Origin: Winogradskyella sp.
GTDB lineage: Bacteria; Bacteroidota; Bacteroidia; Flavobacteriales; Flavobacteriaceae
DNA length: 37,371 bases
Direction: 5' to 3'
NCBI GenBank assembly: GCA_028383925.1
Contig: JAOEWO010000024.1
Location: 1-37,371 of the forward strand
The notes under the pieces are model-generated. The model did no database searches. It saw nothing but the letters and a program-made list of their open reading frames with translations, and had not been told where the DNA came from. Made by a program: the position numbers and the translations under genes. How positions within the stretch are numbered: the stretch's first letter is position 1; the number at the start of each line of letters is the position of its first letter. Of this stretch, positions 1 to 8,849 are shown piece by piece.

Positions 1-2115
1 GCAAGTTTCTTTTTAATAGCTTTTATAGGCTGTGAAGAAGATGAACGTGGTACAGATTATCTTGATAGTGCAGAAGCGCCAACAGAGGTTGTATTACAAT
101 TTAGAACAACACAAGACAATACAGGTGCTGTAACTATAACACCAACTGCCGTTGGTGCCACCCAATTTAATATACGTTTTGGTGATGGTACTGGTAATAC
201 TGCAGCTTTAAATGTAGGAGAAAGTGTAGATAACATTTATCCAGAAGGGACTTACACCGTTGGTGTAACAGCGACAAGTGTCAATGGATTAATTACGCAG
301 GTAGAACAAGAGTTGGTTGTTTCTTTTGAGGCACCTCAAAACCTTATGGTAACTATAGAAAATGATGTTGCCATTTCTAAACAAGTCAATGTGTCTGCAA
401 CTGCAGATTTTGCAATGAGTTATGAAGTGTTTTTTGGAGAACCAGGTAATACGACACCGCTTACCGCAAATATTGGTGATGGTGTTTCATACGTTTACCA
501 AGAGGCTGGTACGTATACCATAACAGTAGTAGCTATGGGCTCTGCAATAGAAACGACAAGTTATCAAGAAGAATTTATAGTTACAGAGATTTTAGCACCT
601 ATAGATACTGCGCCTGCACCGCCTGCTAGAGCAGATCAAGATGTAGTATCAATATTTAGCGACGCTTATACAGACGTAACACTAGACGAACTTCCTACTC
701 CATGGTCGGCTGGTGGTTTTGAGGCAACCACTATAAATACTGATAATGTATGGAAACTTACTGGTCTAGACTTTTTAGGTATTGTAACTAACTACGCAAA
801 TGGTATAGATGTATCTGCTATGGAAACTATGCACATCGATTATTGGGTGCCAGCTGGTACAAATAACGAGTTGTTAGTAAAAATTGTAAATACAATTGAT
901 GGTGGTGAGGATATAGAATCTTTAGGAACTACTGTTTCGGGCTCATGGCAAAGTGTAGATATAGATATGACTGGTTTTGATGGTGGTGACCTTGCTAATA
1001 AAGAAAAAATTACGCAACTCATTATAGATTCAGACGGTATAGCTGGTGTCGTTTATATCGATAACTTTTATTTTTATAAAGCACCATCGGTATTTAATGA
1101 TTTACCAGTAAACTTTGATAATACAAGTTTAATATATACATGGACAGGTTTTGGTGATCCTGGTTTTGGTCCAATTCCAACGGCGATTATTGCAAATCCA
1201 GATCCATCAAGTATAAACACAACCTCTAGTGTTTTAGAAATTCAAAAACCAGTAGGTTCTCAGGTTTGGGCTGGTGCATCTATGCCATTAGATAATCCAA
1301 TCGATTTTGCAACAAACGGTGCAACGCTTACTATTAAAGTGTGGTCACCTAGAGTTGGTGTTAATATTTTATTTAAAACTGAAGATCCAAGTTCTCCACT
1401 AGACGGAAATGGAAATCCATCAGTATTTGCTGAGGTGGTAGCGACTACTACAAAAGCCAATGAATGGGAAGAATTATCTTTTGATATGACTAGCTTCGGT
1501 GCATTTAGTACAGCTATTAATTATGAGAATGCTATTATATTTCCAGATTTTGGTAACACAGGACAGGGAGAAACATTTTATTTTGATGATATAGAATTTG
1601 CTTCTAAGAAGTTTCCAATTAATTTTGAAACGGGTTCTTTAGACTACACATGGACAGGTTTTGGTGATCCTGGTTTTGGCCCAATTCCAACAGCTATAAT
1701 AGCAAATCCAGATGCAGCTTCAATAAATACGAGTGCTACCGTTTTAGAGATTCAAAAACCAGCAGGTTCTCAAGTTTGGGCAGGTGCATCAATGCCATTA
1801 GATGGTCCAGTTAATTTTACTTATGGTACCACCGTTAAGATTAAAGTTTGGTCACCAAGAGCTGGTGTGCCTATTTTATTAAAAATGGAAGATGTTAATT
1901 CACCTGCAGATGGAAACGGAAACCCAACCGTATTTGTAGAGGTCTTAGGTACTACCAATACAGCAAACGGATGGGAAGAAGTTAGTTTTGACCTAACAAG
2001 CTTTGGTGCTTTTAGTACAGCTGTAGAATACGGTAATGTTATTGTATTCCCTGATTTTGGAACCATAGGACAGGGTGAGACCTTCTATTTTGATGATTTT
2101 ATTTTAACGAATTAA
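1..2115 (+). CDS. Multidomain glycan-binding surface lipoprotein (SusE/SGBP-like), 5' end off window
   Basis: The frame is open from base 1, so the true start lies upstream. The first visible codons are the end of a lipoprotein signal peptide (hydrophobic run, then IGC with the lipid-Cys at codon 11) followed by EEDE, an acidic stretch typical of surface-exported Bacteroidota lipoproteins. Two PKD/Ig-like domains follow (about codons 20-105 and 105-197, with the GTYTV/GTYTITV signature). Next comes a beta-sandwich module beginning near DVVSIFSDAY (about 205-362) and then two tandem copies of a roughly 165-residue module (about 368-535 and 538-704) that both carry YTWTGFGDPGFG and WSPR. No catalytic motif is visible. 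A role as cell-surface glycan-binding protein next to an off-window SusC/SusD pair is inferred from layout. An internal TTG at 313 is not the start. Confidence 0.85.
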   Translation, partial: ASFFLIAFIGCEEDERGTDYLDSAEAPTEVVLQFRTTQDNTGAVTITPTAVGATQFNIRFGDGTGNTAALNVGESVDNIYPEGTYTVGVTATSVNGLITQVEQELVVSFEAPQNLMVTIENDVAISKQVNVSATADFAMSYEVFFGEPGNTTPLTANIGDGVSYVYQEAGTYTITVVAMGSAIETTSYQEEFIVTEILAPIDTAPAPPARADQDVVSIFSDAYTDVTLDELPTPWSAGGFEATTINTDNVWKLTGLDFLGIVTNYANGIDVSAMETMHIDYWVPAGTNNELLVKIVNTIDGGEDIESLGTTVSGSWQSVDIDMTGFDGGDLANKEKITQLIIDSDGIAGVVYIDNFYFYKAPSVFNDLPVNFDNTSLIYTWTGFGDPGFGPIPTAIIANPDPSSINTTSSVLEIQKPVGSQVWAGASMPLDNPIDFATNGATLTIKVWSPRVGVNILFKTEDPSSPLDGNGNPSVFAEVVATTTKANEWEELSFDMTSFGAFSTAINYENAIIFPDFGNTGQGETFYFDDIEFASKKFPINFETGSLDYTWTGFGDPGFGPIPTAIIANPDAASINTSATVLEIQKPAGSQVWAGASMPLDGPVNFTYGTTVKIKVWSPRAGVPILLKMEDVNSPADGNGNPTVFVEVLGTTNTANGWEEVSFDLTSFGAFSTAVEYGNVIVFPDFGTIGQGETFYFDDFILTN
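1102..2112 (+). repeat. Tandem duplication of a ~165-residue binding-type module
   Basis: Two adjacent in-frame copies (about 1102-1605 and 1612-2112) encode closely similar modules. Shared blocks include GFGDPGFGPIPTAIIANPD, SQVWAGASMPLD, DGNGNP, FGAFSTA and GQGETFYFDD. Several DNA stretches are almost identical, for example around 1136-1180 and 1649-1693. The modules have the look of a beta-sandwich carbohydrate-binding domain; the ligand is not determined by sequence. Confidence 0.85.
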
Positions 2116-2125
2116 CATACGAAAC

Positions 2126-3037
2126 ATGAAAAATATTATATTTAAATTAAGTTCGTTTTTTATAGTGTTACTAATTCTTGGTTGTCAAGAAGACGACGCA
2201 GAATTTGGAGATATTACGGCCCCAACTAACATTCAAATAACAGCTGATATTGTAGGTGCCGATGCTGAAAACCCTAATGGTGATGGTACTGGTGTTGTTA
2301 ATTTTACAGCAACAGCTGATAATGCAATATCTTTTCATTATATATTTAATGATGCGGTGTCTTTAGCACCTCAAGGCATAAAGACTTATAACTTTTCTAG
2401 TTTAGGCTTAAATACTTATTCAATTACCGTTATAGCTTATGGTACAGGTGGTGCTTCATCTACACAAACAATAAATGTAGATGTACTTTCATTATATGAA
2501 CCACCAGCAGATTTAATTACCATGCTTACAAGTGACACTTCTAGAGTGTGGAGAATTAAAAGTGAAGCAACAAGCCACTTTGGTTTAGGCCCAGTGGGTG
2601 GTATTTATAACGAATTCTTTCAAGCTCCTCCATTTGATAAAGCTGGTGTTGGTATGTACGACGATCGTTATATTTTTAATCTAGATGGTACCTTTACACA
2701 CATTACAGACAATACAAATGATACTGAAGGTGTCGATACCAGTGGAACTGTATTTGGAAGAGAAGTTCTAATAGACCAATTAAATGGTGGTGCACCTGGC
2801 AATGCTAATGGTGCTGATATAGAAAACTATCCATTTTCAGATTATAATGAGCAATGGTTTATTACTGCACCAGGTGGTGTAGAAACTTTAAATTTAACAG
2901 GAATAGGATTTTTAGGATACTACGTAGGTGGCGATCATACCTATAAAATAGAAGTTAGATCGGCTAATGAAATGACCGTAAGAACTACCGACGGAAATGG
3001 GGAGTTCGATTGGGGTTTTATTCTAATATCTGAATAA
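2126..3037 (+). CDS. PKD-type lipoprotein of the laminarin PUL
   Basis: This 303-residue protein starts with a lipoprotein signal peptide (MKNIIFKLSS..., lipid-Cys in LGCQEDD, acidic residues directly after). A PKD/Ig-like domain spans about residues 33-125. A C-terminal domain (about 130-303) has a short motif RVWRI, an aromatic/Gly-rich core and a DWGFILI end. It lies 10 bp after the preceding lipoprotein gene, in the same operon, which is closed by a strong terminator 26 bp downstream. No glycosidase active site is recognisable. Comparable PKD lipoproteins accompany SusCD in flavobacterial glucan PULs, so a surface glycan-binding or SusCD-accessory role is inferred. The acidic stretch after Cys argues for the outside of the cell. 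Confidence 0.8.
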   Translation: MKNIIFKLSSFFIVLLILGCQEDDAEFGDITAPTNIQITADIVGADAENPNGDGTGVVNFTATADNAISFHYIFNDAVSLAPQGIKTYNFSSLGLNTYSITVIAYGTGGASSTQTINVDVLSLYEPPADLITMLTSDTSRVWRIKSEATSHFGLGPVGGIYNEFFQAPPFDKAGVGMYDDRYIFNLDGTFTHITDNTNDTEGVDTSGTVFGREVLIDQLNGGAPGNANGADIENYPFSDYNEQWFITAPGGVETLNLTGIGFLGYYVGGDHTYKIEVRSANEMTVRTTDGNGEFDWGFILISE

Positions 3038-3063
3038 TTAAAAATTAAACAGTATAAATTTTT

Positions 3064-3099
3064 GGCTTAATCTTTTTAAAAAGATTAAGCCTTTTTTTT
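3064..3099 (+). terminator. Rho-independent terminator
   Basis: A perfect 14-bp inverted repeat (GGCTTAATCTTTTT at 3064-3077, its complement at 3078-3091) is followed by eight T residues (3092-3099). It lies 27 bp after the stop of the upstream lipoprotein gene and separates this operon from the one starting at 3324. Confidence 0.9.
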
Positions 3100-3222
3100 A
3101 CCATACTAAAATCTAAACAAATTATAAACTTACTTTTTGCTGTTTGCTAAATACGAGTGGTCTAGGGTAAAAATTAATTATGTTTCTTAAATTTTCCTTG
3201 TTTTCTCACTAAAACAGCGAAG

Positions 3223-3243
3223 TTGTATATGTTTTGTATAGGT
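3223..3243 (+). promoter_or_regulatory. Promoter-like element shared with the one at 22750
   Basis: The 3100-3323 intergenic region contains TTGTAT-N3-TTTT-GTATAGGT, about 80 bp before the start codon at 3324. The same 21-bp layout with 18 matching positions occurs at 22750-22770 before another PUL gene. Within it, TATGTTTT resembles the Bacteroidota -7 box TAnnTTTG with one mismatch. It may be a promoter core or a regulator site. No other structure was seen in this gap. Confidence 0.4.
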
Positions 3244-3323
3244 GTTTTAATACACAGTAGTGGTATTAAATACTAAATTTATCACATTCTAATTCTAACA
3301 GAACCAACTAAAAAAATAAAATT

Positions 3324-6300
3324 ATGAGAAGTAACTTTCTGAAGCTAATTTTTATGCTAGCTTTTATTCCTGCCTTTTGCCAGACAGATAAAGTATCTGT
3401 CCAAAAGAATGCCGACGGAATGAAGTTATTAGTTAACGGTAAAGACTTTATTATTAATGGTATGAATTGGGATTATATTCCAATTGGTACAAATACAATT
3501 GATGCGAGATTTTGGGATAAATCTGACGATATTATTAAAGCAGGTTTAGATACAGAAATGTCACTTTTAAAGAATATGGGTGTTAATGCTGTGCGTCAAT
3601 ATACAGGCGTGCCTGCACGTTGGATTCAGTACATCTATGAAAACTACGGAATTTACACCATGTTAAACCACTCATTTGGTAGGTATGGTTTAACTATAGA
3701 TGGTGTTTGGACACCAGTAACCATTTATGACGATGCACAAACTGCAGAATTATTAATGACAGAATTAGATGCGTTAGTAAAAGAATACAAAGACACACCC
3801 GGTCTATTAATGTACTTATTAGGAAACGAAAATAATTACGGACTGTTTTGGCAAGGTGCTGAGACAGAAGATTTTCCTGATGATGAAAAGGAAAAACAAT
3901 ACATAGGTGAGAAAAGAGGTCGTCCTATGTATAAGTTAATGAACGAGGTCGCAAAAAAAATGAAAGCTATTGATGCTTCTCATCCTGTTGCAATTTGTAA
4001 CGGTGATGTGTTGTTTATTGATATAATAGCAGAAGAATGTCCGGATATTGATATCTACGGAACAAATACGTATAGAGGAGCTTCTTTTACAGACATGTTT
4101 AACGTTGTAAAAGAAAAGTTAGATATGCCACTTATGTTTACAGAGTTTGGTGCAGATGCATTTAACTCAAAAGAAAATAAAGAAGACCAAAAAGCGCAAG
4201 CGTATTATATGGTCAATAATTGGAGAGAAATTTACCAAAATGCAGCTGGTTTAGGTAAAGCTGAAAATTCAATAGGTGGTTTTACATTTCAATTTAGCGA
4301 TGGCTGGTGGAAATTTGGTTTTGATGATAGAAAAAATGCAGAATTACACGACAACAATGCGTCGTGGTCTAATGGTGGTTATGCTATCGATTTATCTGGT
4401 CCAGAAGTAAATAATATGAACGAAGAGTGGTTTGGTGTTTGTGCAAAAGGACCAACTAACGAAAGAGGTTTATATGAGTTATACCCAAGAGCCGCCTATT
4501 ATGCCTTAAAAGAAGCACACAGAATAAACCCTTATGGAGAAGGTATTACTGTAGAGTCTATAACAAACTACTTCAATAATATTCAATTAATGGAGGCGGT
4601 GTTAAAAGCTAGGGGCGACAAAGCCGCTTTAGGTGGTAGCGCAACAGATAAAATAAGAATTAGTCAACTTACAGCTAAATTTACAACATTTAGTACAGGT
4701 GGTAGTCTTATAACCACGCCAGATACTCCAGATCCAGATGCATTATCATACCCTAATCAATTAGGTTTTGATCACATGCAATCTTATTTTATCGGTTTAG
4801 AAGGTAACCCTGCACCAAATGTAAGAGCAGAAGTTAATCTTAACGTGGTTGGTAATGTTGCTCAAAATCCAATAGACGAAATATTTTATGAAAATAGATC
4901 AAGACCAATTACTGTAGATTCAGAAAATGGTGAAGTTATCTTAGGTGATATTAATAGAGTTAATGTTTACCAAGCAGAATTTGAATGGAATGCTAAAGAT
5001 TTCGACTTAAGAGGATTTTATAGAACAGGCCATTACCATTGGCAATATGAAGGAGATTTTTTCGGTTTATATCCAGAAGCTAACTACGGACCAAATTTAG
5101 ATATTTATGGTGGTGAAATTTTAGGATTAGAACTAGACGGAAAAGGGGATTTAGAAGGTTTAAAAGCTGCTTTTGGTCCTCAACTTTGGTGGGGAGCTAA
5201 TCCTACAGCATTATTAAAGTACCAACGTAAAATAGGAAAGTTTGATATTACAGGTATTTATCATAGAGATTTACAAACCGAAATTCAACTCGATGATGCT
5301 GGCCGTCGTGTTTTAGATCAAAACCAAATACGAAGTGGTATTATTCCACCATTCCCAACAGAAAGAGCTACTATAGCTATACAAAGAGAGTTTGGTAAAT
5401 TCGATATTACTTTAGGTGGTATATGGGGTGGTAATCCTTTAAATGGTTCAACATTTCAAAACGTAACTGGTACATCTGGTAACTATACTGTTTTTGATGA
5501 TGTAATTTCTAGTAAAGATAATTGGGGTGGTAAAGCCAAAATTGTTTACGAAGGTGGTCGTTTTAATATGTACGCTCAATCTGCAATTATGGGTCTCGTT
5601 GCTGGTGGTGGTTTTGATGCTACACAAACGTTTACAGGTTGGAGATTAAAAGATAGCGGAAGTGGTAATATGGCTAATTTCTTGTCTGGTTTTACGTATT
5701 CGTTCGGTAATCTTCAAATTGCACCAAACTTTATGTATCAAAAACCTTTAGTAGACCCTATGCCAAATGATGTAACTGGGCCAGGAAGATTGCGTAATGT
5801 TATAGATGATCCCTTTGCTGTTAGAGGTGGAAATAGAGAAACAACTGCTGGTGAAATTTTATTCACATTTGATCCTACACCAGGTACATGGATGTACCAG
5901 TGGGATAACGATAGAGCAGAAGATGCTAAGTTTGCAATGAACTTAGGGTTTGTTTACCGTCATTTACCAACAACACAAGATGCACATATTGGTTTCTTGG
6001 CAAATCGTACATTTTTTGCATTCCCTAATTCTGCACCAGCTGAAGATTTATGGGAGGTACATTCTAGAATGGTTTCTAAAGTAAACTCAGACTTAGGTAT
6101 AATAGGTAACTTTTACTACGGTAATGCACAGGGTAATGGTGATAGTGACAGATTAATTAAACGTTTTGGTGGTGACATTAGAATGATTTATAATAAAATG
6201 AAGGTAGAAACACACGTTAAAGTTAACGATTGGGGACCTTTTGATTATCACAGAGATTTTAACCTTACGTTTCCGTTACAATTAATGTTAGATGTATCAA

Positions 6301-6506
6301 CATCATTAGGTAAGCCAGATTGGTTTATTTTACCAGGTACAACATTAGGTATTAGAGGTACTTGGAGATCTTTAGATGAGTTTTCACCAAGATTTCTGCC
6401 TAATCAAGCACCAGAATTTGGTGTACCACCTTTTAGTCCAACTGGGTTTCCAAACGGAAGCGAATGGGAAATTAGAACTTATGTTCATATCAATATTGGA
6501 AAATAA
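3324..6506 (+). CDS. Clan GH-A glycoside hydrolase fused to an outer-membrane beta-barrel
   Basis: The 1060-residue product has a Sec signal peptide without lipobox (cleavage near FCQ-TDK, residue 20). Residues about 30-400 form a TIM-barrel hydrolase of clan GH-A. The acid/base candidate is E169 in LLGNENNYG and the nucleophile candidate is E274 in MFTEFGAD, with GTNTYRG between them. It resembles GH2 catalytic domains, with some GH72/GH5 flavour; I cannot fix the family. Residues about 475-1060 alternate polar and aromatic/hydrophobic residues in many strands (AEVNLNVVG, FDLRGFYRTG, FDITLGGIWGG, FRMNM-type hairpins) and end in IRTYVHINIGK, as expected of an outer-membrane barrel. A helical linker lies between. 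It heads the operon 3324-9623. Cleaving or transferring beta-glucan at the outer membrane is inferred from neighbours. Confidence 0.75.
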   Translation: MRSNFLKLIFMLAFIPAFCQTDKVSVQKNADGMKLLVNGKDFIINGMNWDYIPIGTNTIDARFWDKSDDIIKAGLDTEMSLLKNMGVNAVRQYTGVPARWIQYIYENYGIYTMLNHSFGRYGLTIDGVWTPVTIYDDAQTAELLMTELDALVKEYKDTPGLLMYLLGNENNYGLFWQGAETEDFPDDEKEKQYIGEKRGRPMYKLMNEVAKKMKAIDASHPVAICNGDVLFIDIIAEECPDIDIYGTNTYRGASFTDMFNVVKEKLDMPLMFTEFGADAFNSKENKEDQKAQAYYMVNNWREIYQNAAGLGKAENSIGGFTFQFSDGWWKFGFDDRKNAELHDNNASWSNGGYAIDLSGPEVNNMNEEWFGVCAKGPTNERGLYELYPRAAYYALKEAHRINPYGEGITVESITNYFNNIQLMEAVLKARGDKAALGGSATDKIRISQLTAKFTTFSTGGSLITTPDTPDPDALSYPNQLGFDHMQSYFIGLEGNPAPNVRAEVNLNVVGNVAQNPIDEIFYENRSRPITVDSENGEVILGDINRVNVYQAEFEWNAKDFDLRGFYRTGHYHWQYEGDFFGLYPEANYGPNLDIYGGEILGLELDGKGDLEGLKAAFGPQLWWGANPTALLKYQRKIGKFDITGIYHRDLQTEIQLDDAGRRVLDQNQIRSGIIPPFPTERATIAIQREFGKFDITLGGIWGGNPLNGSTFQNVTGTSGNYTVFDDVISSKDNWGGKAKIVYEGGRFNMYAQSAIMGLVAGGGFDATQTFTGWRLKDSGSGNMANFLSGFTYSFGNLQIAPNFMYQKPLVDPMPNDVTGPGRLRNVIDDPFAVRGGNRETTAGEILFTFDPTPGTWMYQWDNDRAEDAKFAMNLGFVYRHLPTTQDAHIGFLANRTFFAFPNSAPAEDLWEVHSRMVSKVNSDLGIIGNFYYGNAQGNGDSDRLIKRFGGDIRMIYNKMKVETHVKVNDWGPFDYHRDFNLTFPLQLMLDVSTSLGKPDWFILPGTTLGIRGTWRSLDEFSPRFLPNQAPEFGVPPFSPTGFPNGSEWEIRTYVHINIGK

Positions 6507-6519
6507 AAAATAGCAAACG

Positions 6520-7944
6520 ATGAAAAATAAAAGATTAATTAAGTTAGTGAGAGCATTCTCGTTAGGGTTAGTTTTAACGCTTATATTAGGATGTGAAAGA
6601 GACATTTCAGACGATGCTGTAGAGGCTACATTTTCTAATATAGGTGATGTATTTACAGATAACTTCGTAGGCATGGGAAGCGATTTTTACTTTCCTTTTG
6701 CAGATTCTAAATTTGATGCATTTTCAGTAGACAATAATGAAGGCTATAATAGTGCAGCATCTTATCGTGTAGATGTGCCAAATGCTAATGATGCAACAGG
6801 AAATTATGCAGGTGCCATTTTAAGAATAGATGGTGATGGTAGAGATTTATCTAGTTATGATGCACTTACATTTTGGGCAAAAGCGTCTCAAGGGGTTAGT
6901 GTAGATGCTTTAGGTTTTGGTCAAGATTTTGGAGAAAACAAACACCAAGTAACAGCTAATAATGTTAGTGTTGGTACCAATTGGGCAAAATACACAATTC
7001 CTATACCAGATGCATCTAGGCTAGTTAACGAGCGTGGTATGTTTTGGTATGCCGCTGGTACGCAAGCCACAGGTGGTAGTGGTTATGTACTTTGGTTTGA
7101 TGATATTAAATTTGAAACTTTAGGCACAATAGCACAACCAAGACTTGCTATTGCAAATGGTAACGATATCTCTATAGATACCTTTATTGGTGTCACTTTA
7201 CCTGTAACTGGTCTTGTTGAAACTTATAACTTAGCTTCAGGTGTAGATCAATCTGTTTCTCCTGCACCTAGTTATTATACGTTTACCTCATCTAATCCTG
7301 GTGTTGCAAGTGTAAGTGAAGCAGGTATTATTACCGTAAACACTGCAGGTACAGCAGTAATTACAGCAACCTTAAATGGTTTACAAGCTGAAGGCTCATT
7401 AACAGTTAATTCGTTAGGTAACTTTCAATTGGCACCTGTACCAACAAGAAATCCAGATGATGTAACTTCAATATTTAGTGATGTTTATACAAATACACCT
7501 GTAGATTTTTTCAATGGGTTTTGGGAACCATTTCAAACAACCCTTTCGGCTGATTTTGCTGTAGATGGTGATAATATCTTAAACTATACCAACTTTAATT
7601 TTGTAGGTAATCAATTTGCTAATCCTACTGTAGATGCTACAGAGAAATCTAATTTACATGTTAATATGTATATTCCTGCAGATATTCCTTCAGATTTAGA
7701 TTTTTTAATTACTATTAAAGATTTTGGCGCAGACCAAGCAGATGGTGGTGGTGATGATACAATACAACAGGTGTTTTTCTTTGCTGCAGATTTTACTTCA
7801 AATACTTGGGCAACATTAGAAATTCCTATAACCATGGCAAATAGAAATAATATAGGCCTCATTATTTACGAGAATATTAATAACCCAACAACCTCATCTA
7901 TAGAAAATTTCTATCTAGATAATATCTATTTCTACGTACCATAA
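6520..7944 (+). CDS. Surface lipoprotein with two CBM-like modules and a BIG2 domain
   Basis: This 474-residue product begins with a lipoprotein signal peptide (LILGC, lipid-Cys near residue 25, then ERDISDD, acidic). Residues about 45-205 look like a beta-sandwich binding module (DLSSYDALTFWAKAS, WFDDIKFE). Residues about 215-300 match a bacterial Ig-like BIG2 domain (SSNPGVASVSEAGIITV...AVITATLNG). Residues about 305-474 form a second module opening with PDDVTSIFSDVY and closing in NFYLDNIYFY; this module is also seen in the proteins at 1-2115 and 22839-24725. It lies 13 bp after the barrel-hydrolase gene, so is probably co-transcribed. No catalytic residues are evident. It is probably a surface glucan-binding protein. 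Confidence 0.8.
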   Translation: MKNKRLIKLVRAFSLGLVLTLILGCERDISDDAVEATFSNIGDVFTDNFVGMGSDFYFPFADSKFDAFSVDNNEGYNSAASYRVDVPNANDATGNYAGAILRIDGDGRDLSSYDALTFWAKASQGVSVDALGFGQDFGENKHQVTANNVSVGTNWAKYTIPIPDASRLVNERGMFWYAAGTQATGGSGYVLWFDDIKFETLGTIAQPRLAIANGNDISIDTFIGVTLPVTGLVETYNLASGVDQSVSPAPSYYTFTSSNPGVASVSEAGIITVNTAGTAVITATLNGLQAEGSLTVNSLGNFQLAPVPTRNPDDVTSIFSDVYTNTPVDFFNGFWEPFQTTLSADFAVDGDNILNYTNFNFVGNQFANPTVDATEKSNLHVNMYIPADIPSDLDFLITIKDFGADQADGGGDDTIQQVFFFAADFTSNTWATLEIPITMANRNNIGLIIYENINNPTTSSIENFYLDNIYFYVP

Positions 7945-7976
7945 ATAGGTGATAAAGAATTTTAAACAATAAAAAA

Positions 7977-8834
7977 ATGACTAATAGATTCAATAAAACG
8001 ATTATAAAAATTGCATTAAAGTCCTTTACAATAGCATCATTTTTAATGGTGTATAGTTGCGATCCAGACGAAACACAGGTGGTTACTCAGTTAGATAACC
8101 TCGTAATAGCAGATGAGTTTAATGTAGAGGGTACTCCAGATGCATCTTTGTGGTCTTTTGAAATTGGTGACGGTACTGCACAAGGTATTCCTGGTTGGGG
8201 AAATAACGAATTACAATACTATACAGATAGACCAGAAAACGTAACAGTTGAAAATGGTGTGTTGGTAATTACGGCACAACAAGAAGTTTTTGAAGGTTCT
8301 AACTATACATCTGGTAGACTTATAACAAAAGATTTGTTTGAACAACAATATGGGCGTTTTGAAGCTCGTATTCGTTTGCCTTATGGTAAAGGGATATGGC
8401 CTGCGTTTTGGTTGTTAGGAAGCGATTGTGACGAGAACCCTTGGCCTCAGTGTGGCGAAATTGATATTATGGAATATTTAGGCGATTCACCAACGGTAGT
8501 ATTTGGTACTGCACACGGTCCAAATTTTTCAGGTGAAGATTCTATTTCAAAAGAATACGAATTAGAAAATAGTCGTTTTGATACGCAATTTCATGTTTTT
8601 GGTATAGAGTGGGGACCCGACTATATAAACTATTACGTAGATGGTGACTTATACCAAACAATTACACCAGATACTGTAAATGAAGAAACAGATGGTGCAG
8701 GCCAATGGGTGTTTAATCGTCCTTTTTATATCATATTAAATATTGCAGTAGGCGGAAATTTACCAGGATCGCCAAATGCACAAACTGTTTTTCCTCAAAG
8801 AATGTTTGTTGATTACGTTAGAGTTTATAATTAA
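7977..8834 (+). CDS. GH16 endo-beta-1,3-glucanase (laminarinase) lipoprotein
   Basis: This 285-residue protein has a lipoprotein signal peptide (MVYSC, then DPDETQ). A single GH16 domain occupies residues about 45-285. The active-site signature GEIDIMEYLG gives nucleophile E161, helper D163 and acid/base E166, in the ExDxxE spacing with the extra residue typical of laminarinase-type GH16. Other family motifs are YGRFEARIRLPYGKGIWPAFWLLG, split here as YGRFEARI and GIWPAFWLLG, and the terminal VDYVRVYN. Length is normal for the bare domain, without attached CBM. The acidic residues after Cys suggest export to the surface, where it would make the first endo-cuts in laminarin. The gene sits between two binding-lipoprotein genes in one operon. 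Confidence 0.93.
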   Translation: MTNRFNKTIIKIALKSFTIASFLMVYSCDPDETQVVTQLDNLVIADEFNVEGTPDASLWSFEIGDGTAQGIPGWGNNELQYYTDRPENVTVENGVLVITAQQEVFEGSNYTSGRLITKDLFEQQYGRFEARIRLPYGKGIWPAFWLLGSDCDENPWPQCGEIDIMEYLGDSPTVVFGTAHGPNFSGEDSISKEYELENSRFDTQFHVFGIEWGPDYINYYVDGDLYQTITPDTVNEETDGAGQWVFNRPFYIILNIAVGGNLPGSPNAQTVFPQRMFVDYVRVYN

Positions 8835-8849
8835 TTTAATAAAAATAAA

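Noticed and set aside
313..315. TTG as start of the first lipoprotein
   Set aside because: The frame is open upstream to base 1 and encodes a lipoprotein signal end and a PKD-like domain, so the gene begins off window.
6384..6674. - strand open frame across two PUL genes
   Set aside because: It is antisense to the barrel C-terminus and to the next signal peptide; there is no independent support.
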